The notes under the pieces: model-generated
What the model saw: only the letters and a program-made list of their open reading frames with translations
Database searches by the model: none
What the model was told of the DNA's origin: nothing
Assembly (NCBI GenBank): GCA_052148715.1
Contig: JBKQHQ010000162.1
Coordinates: 1-5,303, forward strand
DNA from: JBKQHQ01 sp052148715
Lineage (GTDB): Bacteria > Pseudomonadota > Alphaproteobacteria > Rhizobiales > Xanthobacteraceae
Reading direction: 5' to 3'
DNA length: 5,303 bases
Shown: positions 1 through 5,303 of the stretch, one piece after another
Layout of the letters: every line of letters begins with the position of its first letter
Numbering within the stretch: position 1 is the stretch's first letter
Made by a program: the position numbers and the translations under genes

Positions 1-832
1 CAAAGACGATATTCGCCGATTTGCCGCCGAGCTCGAGCGTCAGCCGTTTCAGGGTCCGCGCCGAGGTCTGTACGATTCGCTGGCCTGTGGCGCACGAGCC
101 GGTGAAGGCAATCTTGTCGACACCCGGATGTGCCGCCAACGCGGCCCCGGCGTCACCGTAACCCGAGATCACATTGATCACCCCGGGTGGTATGCCGGCC
201 TCGAGACACAGCTCGCCAAGCCGCAGCGGCGAATACGAGGCTTGCTCGGCGGCCTTGAGTACCAGCGTGCACCCCGTCGCAAGCACCGGCGCGATCTTCC
301 AGGTGGCATTGAACACGGGACCGTTCCAGGGAATGATCCCGCCGACTACCCCGACAGGATCGCGGACGGTGAACGAGAAAATATCGCCCCCGACCGAGTT
401 CGGAAGCGTTTCCCCTGCGAGCGCCAGCGCCTGAGCCGCACAGTATTCGTACGTTCCGAACAACATCGGCTTCATGTAGGGCGCGAACGAGACGGGCATC
501 CCCATATCGAGCGTGTCCAGCATGGCCAATTCATCGAAGTTCGACTCGATCAATTGCACCAACTTGAGCAGAGCGGCTTGTCGCTGCCGCGGCTTGAATT
601 TGCTCCAGGGACCTTCGAGGGCTCGACGGGCCGCGGCGACCGCGCGATTCACGTCCTCCTCCGCGCCGAGCGCACAGGGATCCAGCTCGAGACCGGTCGA
701 GGGGTTGTAGGACGGAAAGGTCTGGCCCGACGCGGCGGCCACCCATTTGCCGTCGATCAATAGCTGCTTGGCGGCTCCGTCGAGGAAGGCCGGTGAGTTG
801 TCGGCAGGAGTACGCAGGCTGCTCGCGTTCAT
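1..832 (-). CDS. Aldehyde dehydrogenase family protein, N-terminal part (runs off left edge)
   Basis: This is an NAD(P)-dependent aldehyde dehydrogenase that would oxidise an aldehyde to its carboxylic acid in the cytoplasm. Reading from ATG 832-830 gives 277 codons open to the window edge, about 55% of the usual ~490 residues. Visible family marks are IIPWNGP at 166-172 (Asn170 is the oxyanion-hole Asn), LVLKAAEQ at 190-197 (Lys193, cofactor binding), FTGSCATG at 243-250 (Rossmann Gly loop) and LELGGKS at 266-272 (Glu267, the general base). The nucleophilic Cys, expected near residue 300, lies outside the window, so activity cannot be judged. GAGGTG at 841-836 is a good ribosome binding site and supports this start. 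The gene is divergent from the plus-strand operon and shares its upstream region. The substrate is not readable: the N-terminal half resembles the broad betaine/gamma-aminobutyraldehyde/phenylacetaldehyde dehydrogenase group. The family call is secure; the substrate is unknown. Confidence 0.95.
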   Translation of the reverse strand, partial: MNASSLRTPADNSPAFLDGAAKQLLIDGKWVAAASGQTFPSYNPSTGLELDPCALGAEEDVNRAVAAARRALEGPWSKFKPRQRQAALLKLVQLIESNFDELAMLDTLDMGMPVSFAPYMKPMLFGTYEYCAAQALALAGETLPNSVGGDIFSFTVRDPVGVVGGIIPWNGPVFNATWKIAPVLATGCTLVLKAAEQASYSPLRLGELCLEAGIPPGVINVISGYGDAGAALAAHPGVDKIAFTGSCATGQRIVQTSARTLKRLTLELGGKSANIVF

Positions 833-835
833 GGT

Positions 836-841
836 CACCTC
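836..841 (-). promoter_or_regulatory. Ribosome binding site of the aldehyde dehydrogenase gene
   Basis: On the minus strand GAGGTG lies 3 nt before ATG 832-830 (5 nt if only GAGG is counted). It is the best Shine-Dalgarno-like match near the start, and the encoded protein begins with a normal aldehyde dehydrogenase N-terminus, so it supports the ATG chosen. Confidence 0.6.
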
Positions 842-971
842 GGTGGTAGTTGCTCCATATCCTAGCAGCACGCTGATTGGATTTTCCGTCACACCGCGTG
901 ATATCGGCATTGTCCCGTCGCATCAAGACGCGACTCGGAACAAAGCTTTATGTTGGGGATTGCATCCGAGC

Positions 972-976
972 AGGAG
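972..976 (+). promoter_or_regulatory. Ribosome binding site deciding the start of the FAD-linked dehydrogenase
   Basis: AGGAG lies 6 nt before ATG 983-985, which is ideal spacing. The in-frame ATG at 950 has only a weak GGAA at 937-940 and would add 11 residues that do not look like the family's N-terminus. This site therefore favours the start at 983. Confidence 0.75.
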
Positions 977-982
977 ACTGGG

Positions 983-2395
983 ATGGCGTGCCTCGAAGAA
1001 GAACTGCGTTCCATCGTCGGCGCCGCGAATGTATTTGCGGGCGGCGACATCGAAGAGCGCTACACGGCCGACATCACCCGCAAATATCACTCGCAGCCGG
1101 GCTTCGTGGTCCGCCCCGCCGATACCGCGCAGATCGTCGAGATCGTCAAGCTCGCCGGCCGGCGCGGCGTGCCCATCACCCCGCTCGGCGGCCGCACCGG
1201 TGTGGTCGGCGGCGGCATGGCGAGCGAGGGCGGCATCGTTCTGTCGCTCGAGCGCATGAACCGTATTCTCGAAATCGACGAGCAGTCGATGACCATGACG
1301 GTCGAGGCAGGGACGCCGCTGCAGCTCGTGCAGGAGGCAGCCGAGGCCAAGGATTTCATCATGCCGCTCGATCTCGGCGCGCGTGGCTCCGCCACCATCG
1401 GCGGCAATATCGCCACCAATGCCGGCGGCAACCGTGTGCTGCGCTGGGGCATGGCGGGCGACATGGTGATCGGGCTGGAAGCGGTGCTGGCAGACGGCTC
1501 GGTGGTGAGTTCGCTCACCAAGATGCTGAAGGACAATGCCGGGTACCGCTGGAAGGATTTGCTGGTCGGCAGCGAGGGCACGCTCGGCATCGTCACCCGC
1601 GCCGTGCTGCGGCTTCGGCCGTTGCCACGGAGCACACAGACGGCCCTCGTGGCGATGTCCGGTTTCGACCGCGTGCCGCGCTTGCTGCGCCGGCTGGAAG
1701 CGCGGTTCGCCGGGCAGCTCTCCAGCTTCGAGTTGATGTGGAATGATTTCTACGAATATGTCTCGAAGGCCCAGCTGAAGTACCGGCCGCAGCCGATGCC
1801 GCCGGTCCACGCGCTTTATGCCCTGATCGAAACGCTCGGCGGCGATCCCGAGCGCGACATGGAGCTCTTCCAGGAGGTTCTTGCGGAGGCGCAGGAAACC
1901 GGGCTGATCGAGGATGCGGTGATCGCCCAGACGGCGCGCGACCGCACTAATCTATGGGCCGTGCGCGACGATCTGGCTGAGGCGATGCGGCCGATGCAGC
2001 CGGCCGTGGCCTTCGATGTCAGCATGGCGCTGCAAGACATGCCGGCCTTCGTCGAGATGACAAAAAAGGCCTTGCTCGAGCAAAGGCCCGCCACGACGGT
2101 GCTCTATTACGGCCATGCCGGCGACGGCAATTTGCATCTGGCGGTCAGCCTCGATAAGAACGACCCGGACGCCTACCACAAGGTCGACGATGTCGTTTAT
2201 CGCTGCCTCGAAAAGCTCGGCGGTTCGGTCTCAGGTGAACATGGCATCGGCATCGGCAAGCTGGAATATATCGCCATCACACGCTCGCCCGAGGAGCTCG
2301 CGCTGATGCGCTCGATCAAACAGTCGCTCGATCCCAACAACATCTTGAATCCCGGCAAGGTCCTGCCGGCGAAACCACGGAGCATAGGGTTATGA
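983..2395 (+). CDS. FAD-linked 2-hydroxyacid dehydrogenase/oxidase (GlcD / D-lactate dehydrogenase / D2HGDH type)
   Basis: This flavoprotein of the VAO/PCMH family would oxidise a 2-hydroxyacid (D-lactate, glycolate, D-2-hydroxyglutarate or similar) to the 2-oxoacid. It has 470 residues from ATG 983, normal for single-chain members. The FAD-binding half (about 40-215) shows PLGGRTGVVGGG at 67-78, TIGGNIATNAGG at 138-149 and LVGSEGTLGIVT at 194-205, all FAD-contact loops. The C-terminal substrate domain (about 216-460) shows GHAGDGNLHL at 377-386 and SGEHGIGIGK at 417-426; His378, His385, Glu419 and His420 match the metal and substrate-site positions of D2HGDH-like enzymes. DPNNILNPGKV at 450-460 is the usual C-terminal signature. 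No glcE- or glcF-like subunit is adjacent, which favours a stand-alone dehydrogenase over the three-subunit glycolate oxidase. It is the first operon gene, and its stop overlaps the aldolase start. An in-frame ATG at 950 is less likely as the start. The exact substrate cannot be read from the sequence. Confidence 0.93.
   Translation: MACLEEELRSIVGAANVFAGGDIEERYTADITRKYHSQPGFVVRPADTAQIVEIVKLAGRRGVPITPLGGRTGVVGGGMASEGGIVLSLERMNRILEIDEQSMTMTVEAGTPLQLVQEAAEAKDFIMPLDLGARGSATIGGNIATNAGGNRVLRWGMAGDMVIGLEAVLADGSVVSSLTKMLKDNAGYRWKDLLVGSEGTLGIVTRAVLRLRPLPRSTQTALVAMSGFDRVPRLLRRLEARFAGQLSSFELMWNDFYEYVSKAQLKYRPQPMPPVHALYALIETLGGDPERDMELFQEVLAEAQETGLIEDAVIAQTARDRTNLWAVRDDLAEAMRPMQPAVAFDVSMALQDMPAFVEMTKKALLEQRPATTVLYYGHAGDGNLHLAVSLDKNDPDAYHKVDDVVYRCLEKLGGSVSGEHGIGIGKLEYIAITRSPEELALMRSIKQSLDPNNILNPGKVLPAKPRSIGL
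2392..2395 (+). other. ATGA stop/start overlap coupling dehydrogenase and aldolase
   Basis: The TGA of the dehydrogenase (2393-2395) and the ATG of the aldolase (2392-2394) share bases. This four-base arrangement is typical of genes translated by reinitiation from one mRNA, and it indicates that the two enzymes are co-expressed. Confidence 0.85.
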
Positions 2396-3147
2396 GGCGC
2401 AATCCGATCTTGGAAGCGAAGCAGGCGGGCCGCCGCACGATCGGCGCGTGGCTGACCGTGGCCAGCAGTTTCACGGCGGAGACCATGGCCCGCGCGGGCC
2501 TCGATTGCGTCGTTGTCGACCTGCAGCACGGTAGCGTCGGCTGGTCCGATCTCGGCGCCATCATCCAGGCCATCGACGGCGCCGGCTCTTGTGCTGTGGT
2601 ACGTGTGCCATGGAACGACCAGCCATCGATCATGCGCGCGCTCGATTTCGGCGCCGCAGGCGTCATCGTGCCGATGATCTCGACGCCGCAAGAGGCGCGC
2701 TTTGCCGCCGATGCGGTGCGCTATCCACCGCACGGAGTGCGTTCGTTCGGTCCGACCCGGGGCTATTACGTCGACGATCCGAACCGTATCGAGCCGGCCT
2801 GCCTGGTCATGATCGAGACCAAGGCGGGACTCGAGAATATCGCCGCCATTGCCGCCACGCCGGGCGTGGACGGGCTGTTCGTGGGCGCAGCCGATCTCGG
2901 GCTCGATCTCGGTCTGTCGCTGTCGTTGAAGCCGACGCCGCCGATCCTCGCGGCCATCGACCGCATGATCGCGGTCTGCAACGAGCGCGGCATCACGCCC
3001 GGCGCTGCCGGCATGGACACCAAATCCTCGGAGGATTTTCTCAAGCGCGGCGTCCGCTTCCTGACGCTGTCGAGCGATATCGGCTACATGCGGCGCGCCA
3101 TGCAGGAAGATGTCGACACTTTCAAATCCTGGCGCAACCCGGGTTGA
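2392..3147 (+). CDS. HpcH/HpaI family class II (metal-dependent) aldolase
   Basis: This TIM-barrel enzyme of the HpcH/HpaI aldolase/citrate lyase family would reversibly cleave a 4-hydroxy-2-oxoacid to pyruvate, or a related 2-oxoacid, plus an aldehyde. At 251 residues it has the standard family length. The active-site set is complete: VVDLQHG at 41-47 with the catalytic base His46, VRVPWND at 70-76 with Arg71 that binds the 2-oxoacid carboxylate, GAAGVIVPMI at 88-97, PPHGVRSFGPTRG at 112-124, and the metal ligands Glu142 (MIETKAG) and Asp168 (VGAADLG). His46, Arg71, Glu142 and Asp168 correspond to His45, Arg70, Glu149 and Asp175 of HpaI. The start ATG lies inside ATGA, overlapping the upstream stop by 4 nt, with GGAG at 2379-2382 upstream; this implies translational coupling to the dehydrogenase. 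Substrate is unknown: 2,4-dihydroxyheptenedioate, 2-keto-3-deoxy-rhamnonate and 2-keto-3-deoxy-glucarate aldolases all share this fold. Confidence 0.93.
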   Translation: MRRNPILEAKQAGRRTIGAWLTVASSFTAETMARAGLDCVVVDLQHGSVGWSDLGAIIQAIDGAGSCAVVRVPWNDQPSIMRALDFGAAGVIVPMISTPQEARFAADAVRYPPHGVRSFGPTRGYYVDDPNRIEPACLVMIETKAGLENIAAIAATPGVDGLFVGAADLGLDLGLSLSLKPTPPILAAIDRMIAVCNERGITPGAAGMDTKSSEDFLKRGVRFLTLSSDIGYMRRAMQEDVDTFKSWRNPG

Positions 3148-3153
3148 CCGCGC

Positions 3154-3158
3154 AGGGA
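3154..3158 (+). promoter_or_regulatory. Probable ribosome binding site of the AtuA-family gene
   Basis: AGGGA precedes ATG 3161-3163 by 2 nt, tighter than ideal. The rival in-frame ATG at 3110 has AGGAA only 1 nt away, would overlap the aldolase by 38 nt and would add 17 residues. Those residues precede the VRIGGG strand with which the family normally opens, so 3161 is preferred. Confidence 0.5.
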
Positions 3159-3160
3159 AC

Positions 3161-4930
3161 ATGACCCCGGAACGCACTGTGAGGATCGGCGGCGGCAGCG
3201 CCGGGCTCGGCGACGGCATCGTCGGGATCCCCCGGCTGCTGCGCGGCGGCGCACTCGATTATTTGATGCTGGATTATTTGTCCGAATATTTCATGCCCCA
3301 GGCCGGGCGCAGCCGTCAGCGCGATCGAGAAGCCGGATACGTCGCGGGCTTCCCGGACGAGATCGTCGCCGCGGCCGGGAACCTTCTCGCCGGCAAGAGG
3401 GTAAAGATCGTCACCAATGCCGGCGCGGTCAATCCGCGCGGCTGTGCTGCGGCGATCAGCGAGGCGGCTCGACGCCGCGATCTCGACATCAAGGTCGCCG
3501 TCGTCGATGGCGACGATATGCTCGAACGGGCGGCGGAATTCCGCAAATCCGGTCGGCTCAAATCCAACCTGCCGGAAGGCGGCCGCTACACGACGGTCAA
3601 TGCCTATCTCGGCGCCTTCCCGATCGCCCGCGCGCTGGCGCTGGGCGCCGACATCGTCATCACCGGCCGCGTCGTCGACAGCGCGCTCTGCCTCGGCCCG
3701 CTGGTCCATGAATTCGGCTGGCGGCCGGAGCAATACGATCTCCTCTCAGCGGGATCGTTGATCGGCCATATCCTCGAATGCGGCGCACAGGCGAGCGGCG
3801 GCATCTTCACCGACTGGCGCGAAGTCGGCGACTATACCGATATCGGCTACCCGATCGCCGAATGCCGGGCCGATGGTTCTGCCGTCATCACCAAGGCGCC
3901 GGGCACCGGCGGGTTGGTATCGGTCGGCACCGTTGCCGAGCAGCTTGTCTACGAGCTTGCCGATCCACGCAGCTATCATTTGCCGGACGTGGTCTGCGAC
4001 TTCGCCAATGTCCGCTTCGCGCAGATGGGTCCGGATCGCGTGCTGATGACCGGCGCCAAGGGCCGCCCGCCTGGCCCGAACTACAAGGTCAACGCCACCT
4101 GGGATGACGGCTGGTTCGCGAGCTGGGGCTATGCGGTGCGCGGCGAGGATGCGGCTGACAGAGCCAAGGCTATCGCCGATGCCGTCTTGCGGCGCGGCGC
4201 GAGGCTGTTGCGCGAGCGTAACTTGCCGCCCTTGCGGCGCACCCTCGTCGAGATAATCGGTGACGAGGAATCCTGGGGCGTCCATGCCCGCAGCAAAGGC
4301 TCGCGCGAAATCTTTTGCCGGATCACCATCGAAGCCGGCGACGACAAGACTTTCGGCATCTTGCTGCGCGAGACCGGCACCGGCTCGGTATCGATGGCGC
4401 CGGGTATCGTCGGCTCGATGATGATGTTCAATCCGGTCCCCATGGCGCGCCTCGAATCCTTTTTGATCCCGGCGAGCGAGGTGCCGGCCCGCATCAGCAT
4501 CGGCGACCACATCGAAACCCACGAACGCGCTGCCAGCCCGCCGCTGGTCGCGGCACCCGAAGCGGCGGTACCGCCTGCGACGGACCGCGCAACCGATACG
4601 GCGGTGCCGCTCCGCCGGCTCGCCTGGGCGCGCAGCGGCGACAAGGCCGATGTCTGCAACGTAGGCATCGTCGCGCGCAAACCCGAATATCTGCCTTACA
4701 TCGCCGCCGCGATGGACGAGGCGGCGGTGGCGCGGCGATACGCCTTCATTCTGAGCGCGGCGGGCGCGGTCGAGCGCCACTATCTGCCGGGCAGCCATGC
4801 GCTGAATTTTCTGCTGAGTGGCGCGCTCGACGGCGGCTGCACGGTCAGCCTGCGTCTCGACCCGTTCGGCAAGAGTGCCGCGCAAGACGCGCTCGACATG
4901 CCGATCCCGGTGCCCGCGTCGCTGCTTTGA
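3161..4930 (+). CDS. AtuA family protein (DUF1446) with fused AtuA-like C-terminal domain
   Basis: This belongs to the family named after AtuA of the Pseudomonas acyclic terpene (citronellol/geraniol) utilisation cluster; its reaction is not established. It has 589 residues from ATG 3161. The DUF1446 domain covers about 6-450 and shows VRIGGGSAGLGD at 7-18, LDYLMLDYLSE at 32-42, IVTNAGAVNPRGC at 83-95, DIVITGRVVDSAL at 164-176, GHILECGAQASGG at 202-214 and PNYKVNATWDDGW at 306-318. An Ala/Pro-rich linker at about 455-483 leads to a small AtuA-like C-terminal domain (about 484-580) with LAWARSGDKADVCNVG at 487-502, which other genomes may encode as a separate protein. There is no signal peptide or membrane segment, so it is probably cytoplasmic. 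It begins 13 nt after the aldolase stop, and its own stop overlaps the dioxygenase start. An ATG at 3110 is a less likely start. The family call is firm; a role in terpene breakdown is not shown here. Confidence 0.92.
   Translation: MTPERTVRIGGGSAGLGDGIVGIPRLLRGGALDYLMLDYLSEYFMPQAGRSRQRDREAGYVAGFPDEIVAAAGNLLAGKRVKIVTNAGAVNPRGCAAAISEAARRRDLDIKVAVVDGDDMLERAAEFRKSGRLKSNLPEGGRYTTVNAYLGAFPIARALALGADIVITGRVVDSALCLGPLVHEFGWRPEQYDLLSAGSLIGHILECGAQASGGIFTDWREVGDYTDIGYPIAECRADGSAVITKAPGTGGLVSVGTVAEQLVYELADPRSYHLPDVVCDFANVRFAQMGPDRVLMTGAKGRPPGPNYKVNATWDDGWFASWGYAVRGEDAADRAKAIADAVLRRGARLLRERNLPPLRRTLVEIIGDEESWGVHARSKGSREIFCRITIEAGDDKTFGILLRETGTGSVSMAPGIVGSMMMFNPVPMARLESFLIPASEVPARISIGDHIETHERAASPPLVAAPEAAVPPATDRATDTAVPLRRLAWARSGDKADVCNVGIVARKPEYLPYIAAAMDEAAVARRYAFILSAAGAVERHYLPGSHALNFLLSGALDGGCTVSLRLDPFGKSAAQDALDMPIPVPASLL
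4927..4930 (+). other. TTGA stop/start overlap coupling AtuA-family and dioxygenase genes
   Basis: The TGA ending the AtuA-family gene (4928-4930) shares bases with the TTG start of the dioxygenase (4927-4929). No strong Shine-Dalgarno sequence precedes the TTG; only CGGTG near 4908-4912 is faintly similar. Translation of the dioxygenase therefore probably depends on ribosomes finishing the upstream gene, which would keep its level lower. Confidence 0.65.
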
Positions 4931-5303
4931 CTAAAGCCGGCCTCGCCTATCGCGAGCTCAAGCCGCAGATCGGCGCCGTCCTCAAGGCCGACAAGGCGGC
5001 ACTGCTGGGCGGCAGCCATGCACGCGCGATCCGCGCGCTGCTGGAAGAGCGCGCGGTCCTGGTCTTCCCGCAGGTGCATTTCACCGAGGCGGAGCAGATC
5101 GCCTTCACCCACACGCTCGGCGAATATGCCCCCGACCATGCCGACGGCAACGCCACCGCGATCACGATCGATCCCGCCGCCGGCGTCGTCGCGGAATATA
5201 CGAAGGCCTCGTTCTTCTGGCACTTCGACGGCTATTTCAACGAGGTGCCGATCTTGGGCTCGTTGCTCTGCTGCGAAGTTCCGGCGCCGAGCGGCGGCGA
5301 CAC
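4927..5303 (+). CDS. TauD/TfdA-type Fe(II)/2-oxoglutarate-dependent dioxygenase, N-terminal part (runs off right edge)
   Basis: This is a non-haem iron dioxygenase that would couple decarboxylation of 2-oxoglutarate to hydroxylation of a substrate. Only 125 complete codons of an expected ~270-300 are present. The family opening is visible: LKPQIGAVLKAD at 11-22, RALLEERAVLVFP at 36-48, and FTEAEQIAFTHTLGE at 52-66. The iron-binding HxD motif is WHFDG at 98-102 (His99, Asp101), and PAPSGGDT at 119-126 matches the conserved Pro-Gly-Gly-Asp-Thr segment after it. The distal iron His and the 2-oxoglutarate-binding Arg are outside the window. The start is TTG 4927-4929, overlapping the upstream stop in TTGA. 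The visible part has no in-frame ATG, and the ~60 bases upstream in this frame contain no ATG or GTG, so TTG is the best choice. Family is secure; substrate (sulfonate, aryloxyalkanoate, carnitine-like or other) is unknown. Confidence 0.9.
   Translation, partial: MTKAGLAYRELKPQIGAVLKADKAALLGGSHARAIRALLEERAVLVFPQVHFTEAEQIAFTHTLGEYAPDHADGNATAITIDPAAGVVAEYTKASFFWHFDGYFNEVPILGSLLCCEVPAPSGGD

Larger units (their letters stand above)
833..982. promoter_or_regulatory. Divergent intergenic region between aldehyde dehydrogenase and operon
   Basis: These 150 bases separate the two divergent start codons and are visibly more AT-rich than the flanking genes. Because both genes are transcribed outward, promoters for both should lie here. 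TAGGAT at 864-859 on the minus strand is a possible -10 element for the dehydrogenase, but no convincing -35 partner is visible. On the plus strand TTGTCC at 910-915 resembles a -35 but has no good -10 at normal spacing. Short symmetric elements are present: GTCGC (917-921) and GCGAC (930-934) form a 5-bp inverted repeat with an 8-nt spacer, AAAGCTTT (942-949) is an 8-bp palindrome, and GATATC is at 900-905. Any of these could be an operator, but all are short enough to arise by chance. No regulator gene is in the window. Confidence 0.5.

Noticed and set aside
128..763. A 211-codon plus-strand open frame over the aldehyde dehydrogenase
   Set aside because: The opposite strand encodes an uninterrupted aldehyde dehydrogenase with conserved motifs; this frame has Arg-rich, motif-free content.
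1..832. Possible foreign origin of the aldehyde dehydrogenase, from a first impression of lower GC than the operon
   Set aside because: In the first 60 codons I counted 11 ending in A/T, against 14 of 60 in the AtuA-family gene, so there is no real contrast.
917..934. GTCGC-N8-GCGAC as a transcription terminator or riboswitch stem
   Set aside because: The stem is only 5 bp, has no U-run after it and lies between divergent starts, where no transcript should end. It is kept only as a weak operator candidate.
923..1810. Long open frames on both strands over the first half of the FAD-linked dehydrogenase (295 codons minus, 289 codons plus)
   Set aside because: They lie in other frames of a gene with complete FAD-binding motifs, and their translations are Arg/Ala/His-rich without domains.
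3110..3160. Upstream in-frame start for the AtuA-family gene
   Set aside because: It would overlap the aldolase by 38 nt, its AGGAA is only 1 nt from the ATG, and the 17 extra residues fall before the usual family N-terminus.
2197..3219. A 340-codon minus-strand open frame across the aldolase and its flanks
   Set aside because: It spans a gene boundary, has a low-complexity Arg/Ala/His-rich translation and no family resemblance; it is a shadow of the coding strand.
3746..4885. A 379-codon open frame on the minus strand antisense to the AtuA-family gene
   Set aside because: It is rich in Arg, Ala, Gly and His, shows no recognisable motif, and overlaps a clear family gene. Long antisense frames are expected in GC-rich coding DNA.

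Overview
The window is GC-rich and gene-dense. Short intergenic gaps, overlapping start and stop codons and the mix of catabolic families suggest a soil or rhizosphere-type Alphaproteobacterium (Rhizobiales or Rhodospirillales). That lineage guess is inference from composition and gene content; no rRNA or marker gene is present.

Layout. Bases 1-832, minus strand: the N-terminal 277 codons of an NAD(P)-dependent aldehyde dehydrogenase; its catalytic half lies off the left edge. Bases 833-982: a divergent intergenic region that should hold promoters for both directions. Bases 983-5303, plus strand: four tightly packed genes that look like one operon. They are a GlcD/D2HGDH-type FAD-linked 2-hydroxyacid dehydrogenase (983-2395), an HpcH/HpaI-type class II aldolase (2392-3147), an AtuA/DUF1446 protein fused to an AtuA-like C-terminal domain (3161-4930), and the N-terminal part of a TauD/TfdA-type Fe(II)/2-oxoglutarate dioxygenase (4927 to the right edge). 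Adjacent genes overlap by 4 nt (ATGA at 2392-2395, TTGA at 4927-4930) or are separated by 13 nt.

How they may work together (inference): the dioxygenase may hydroxylate a substrate. The flavoprotein would oxidise a 2-hydroxyacid to a 2-oxoacid, the aldolase would split a 4-hydroxy-2-oxoacid into pyruvate (or a similar 2-oxoacid) and an aldehyde, and the divergent dehydrogenase would oxidise that aldehyde. The AtuA-family protein has no securely known reaction; it is named for the acyclic terpene utilisation cluster, but no other Atu-pathway gene is visible here. The combination reads as a small catabolic cluster for an unidentified organic acid or terpenoid-like compound. No RNA gene, mobile element, CRISPR array or clear terminator was seen.
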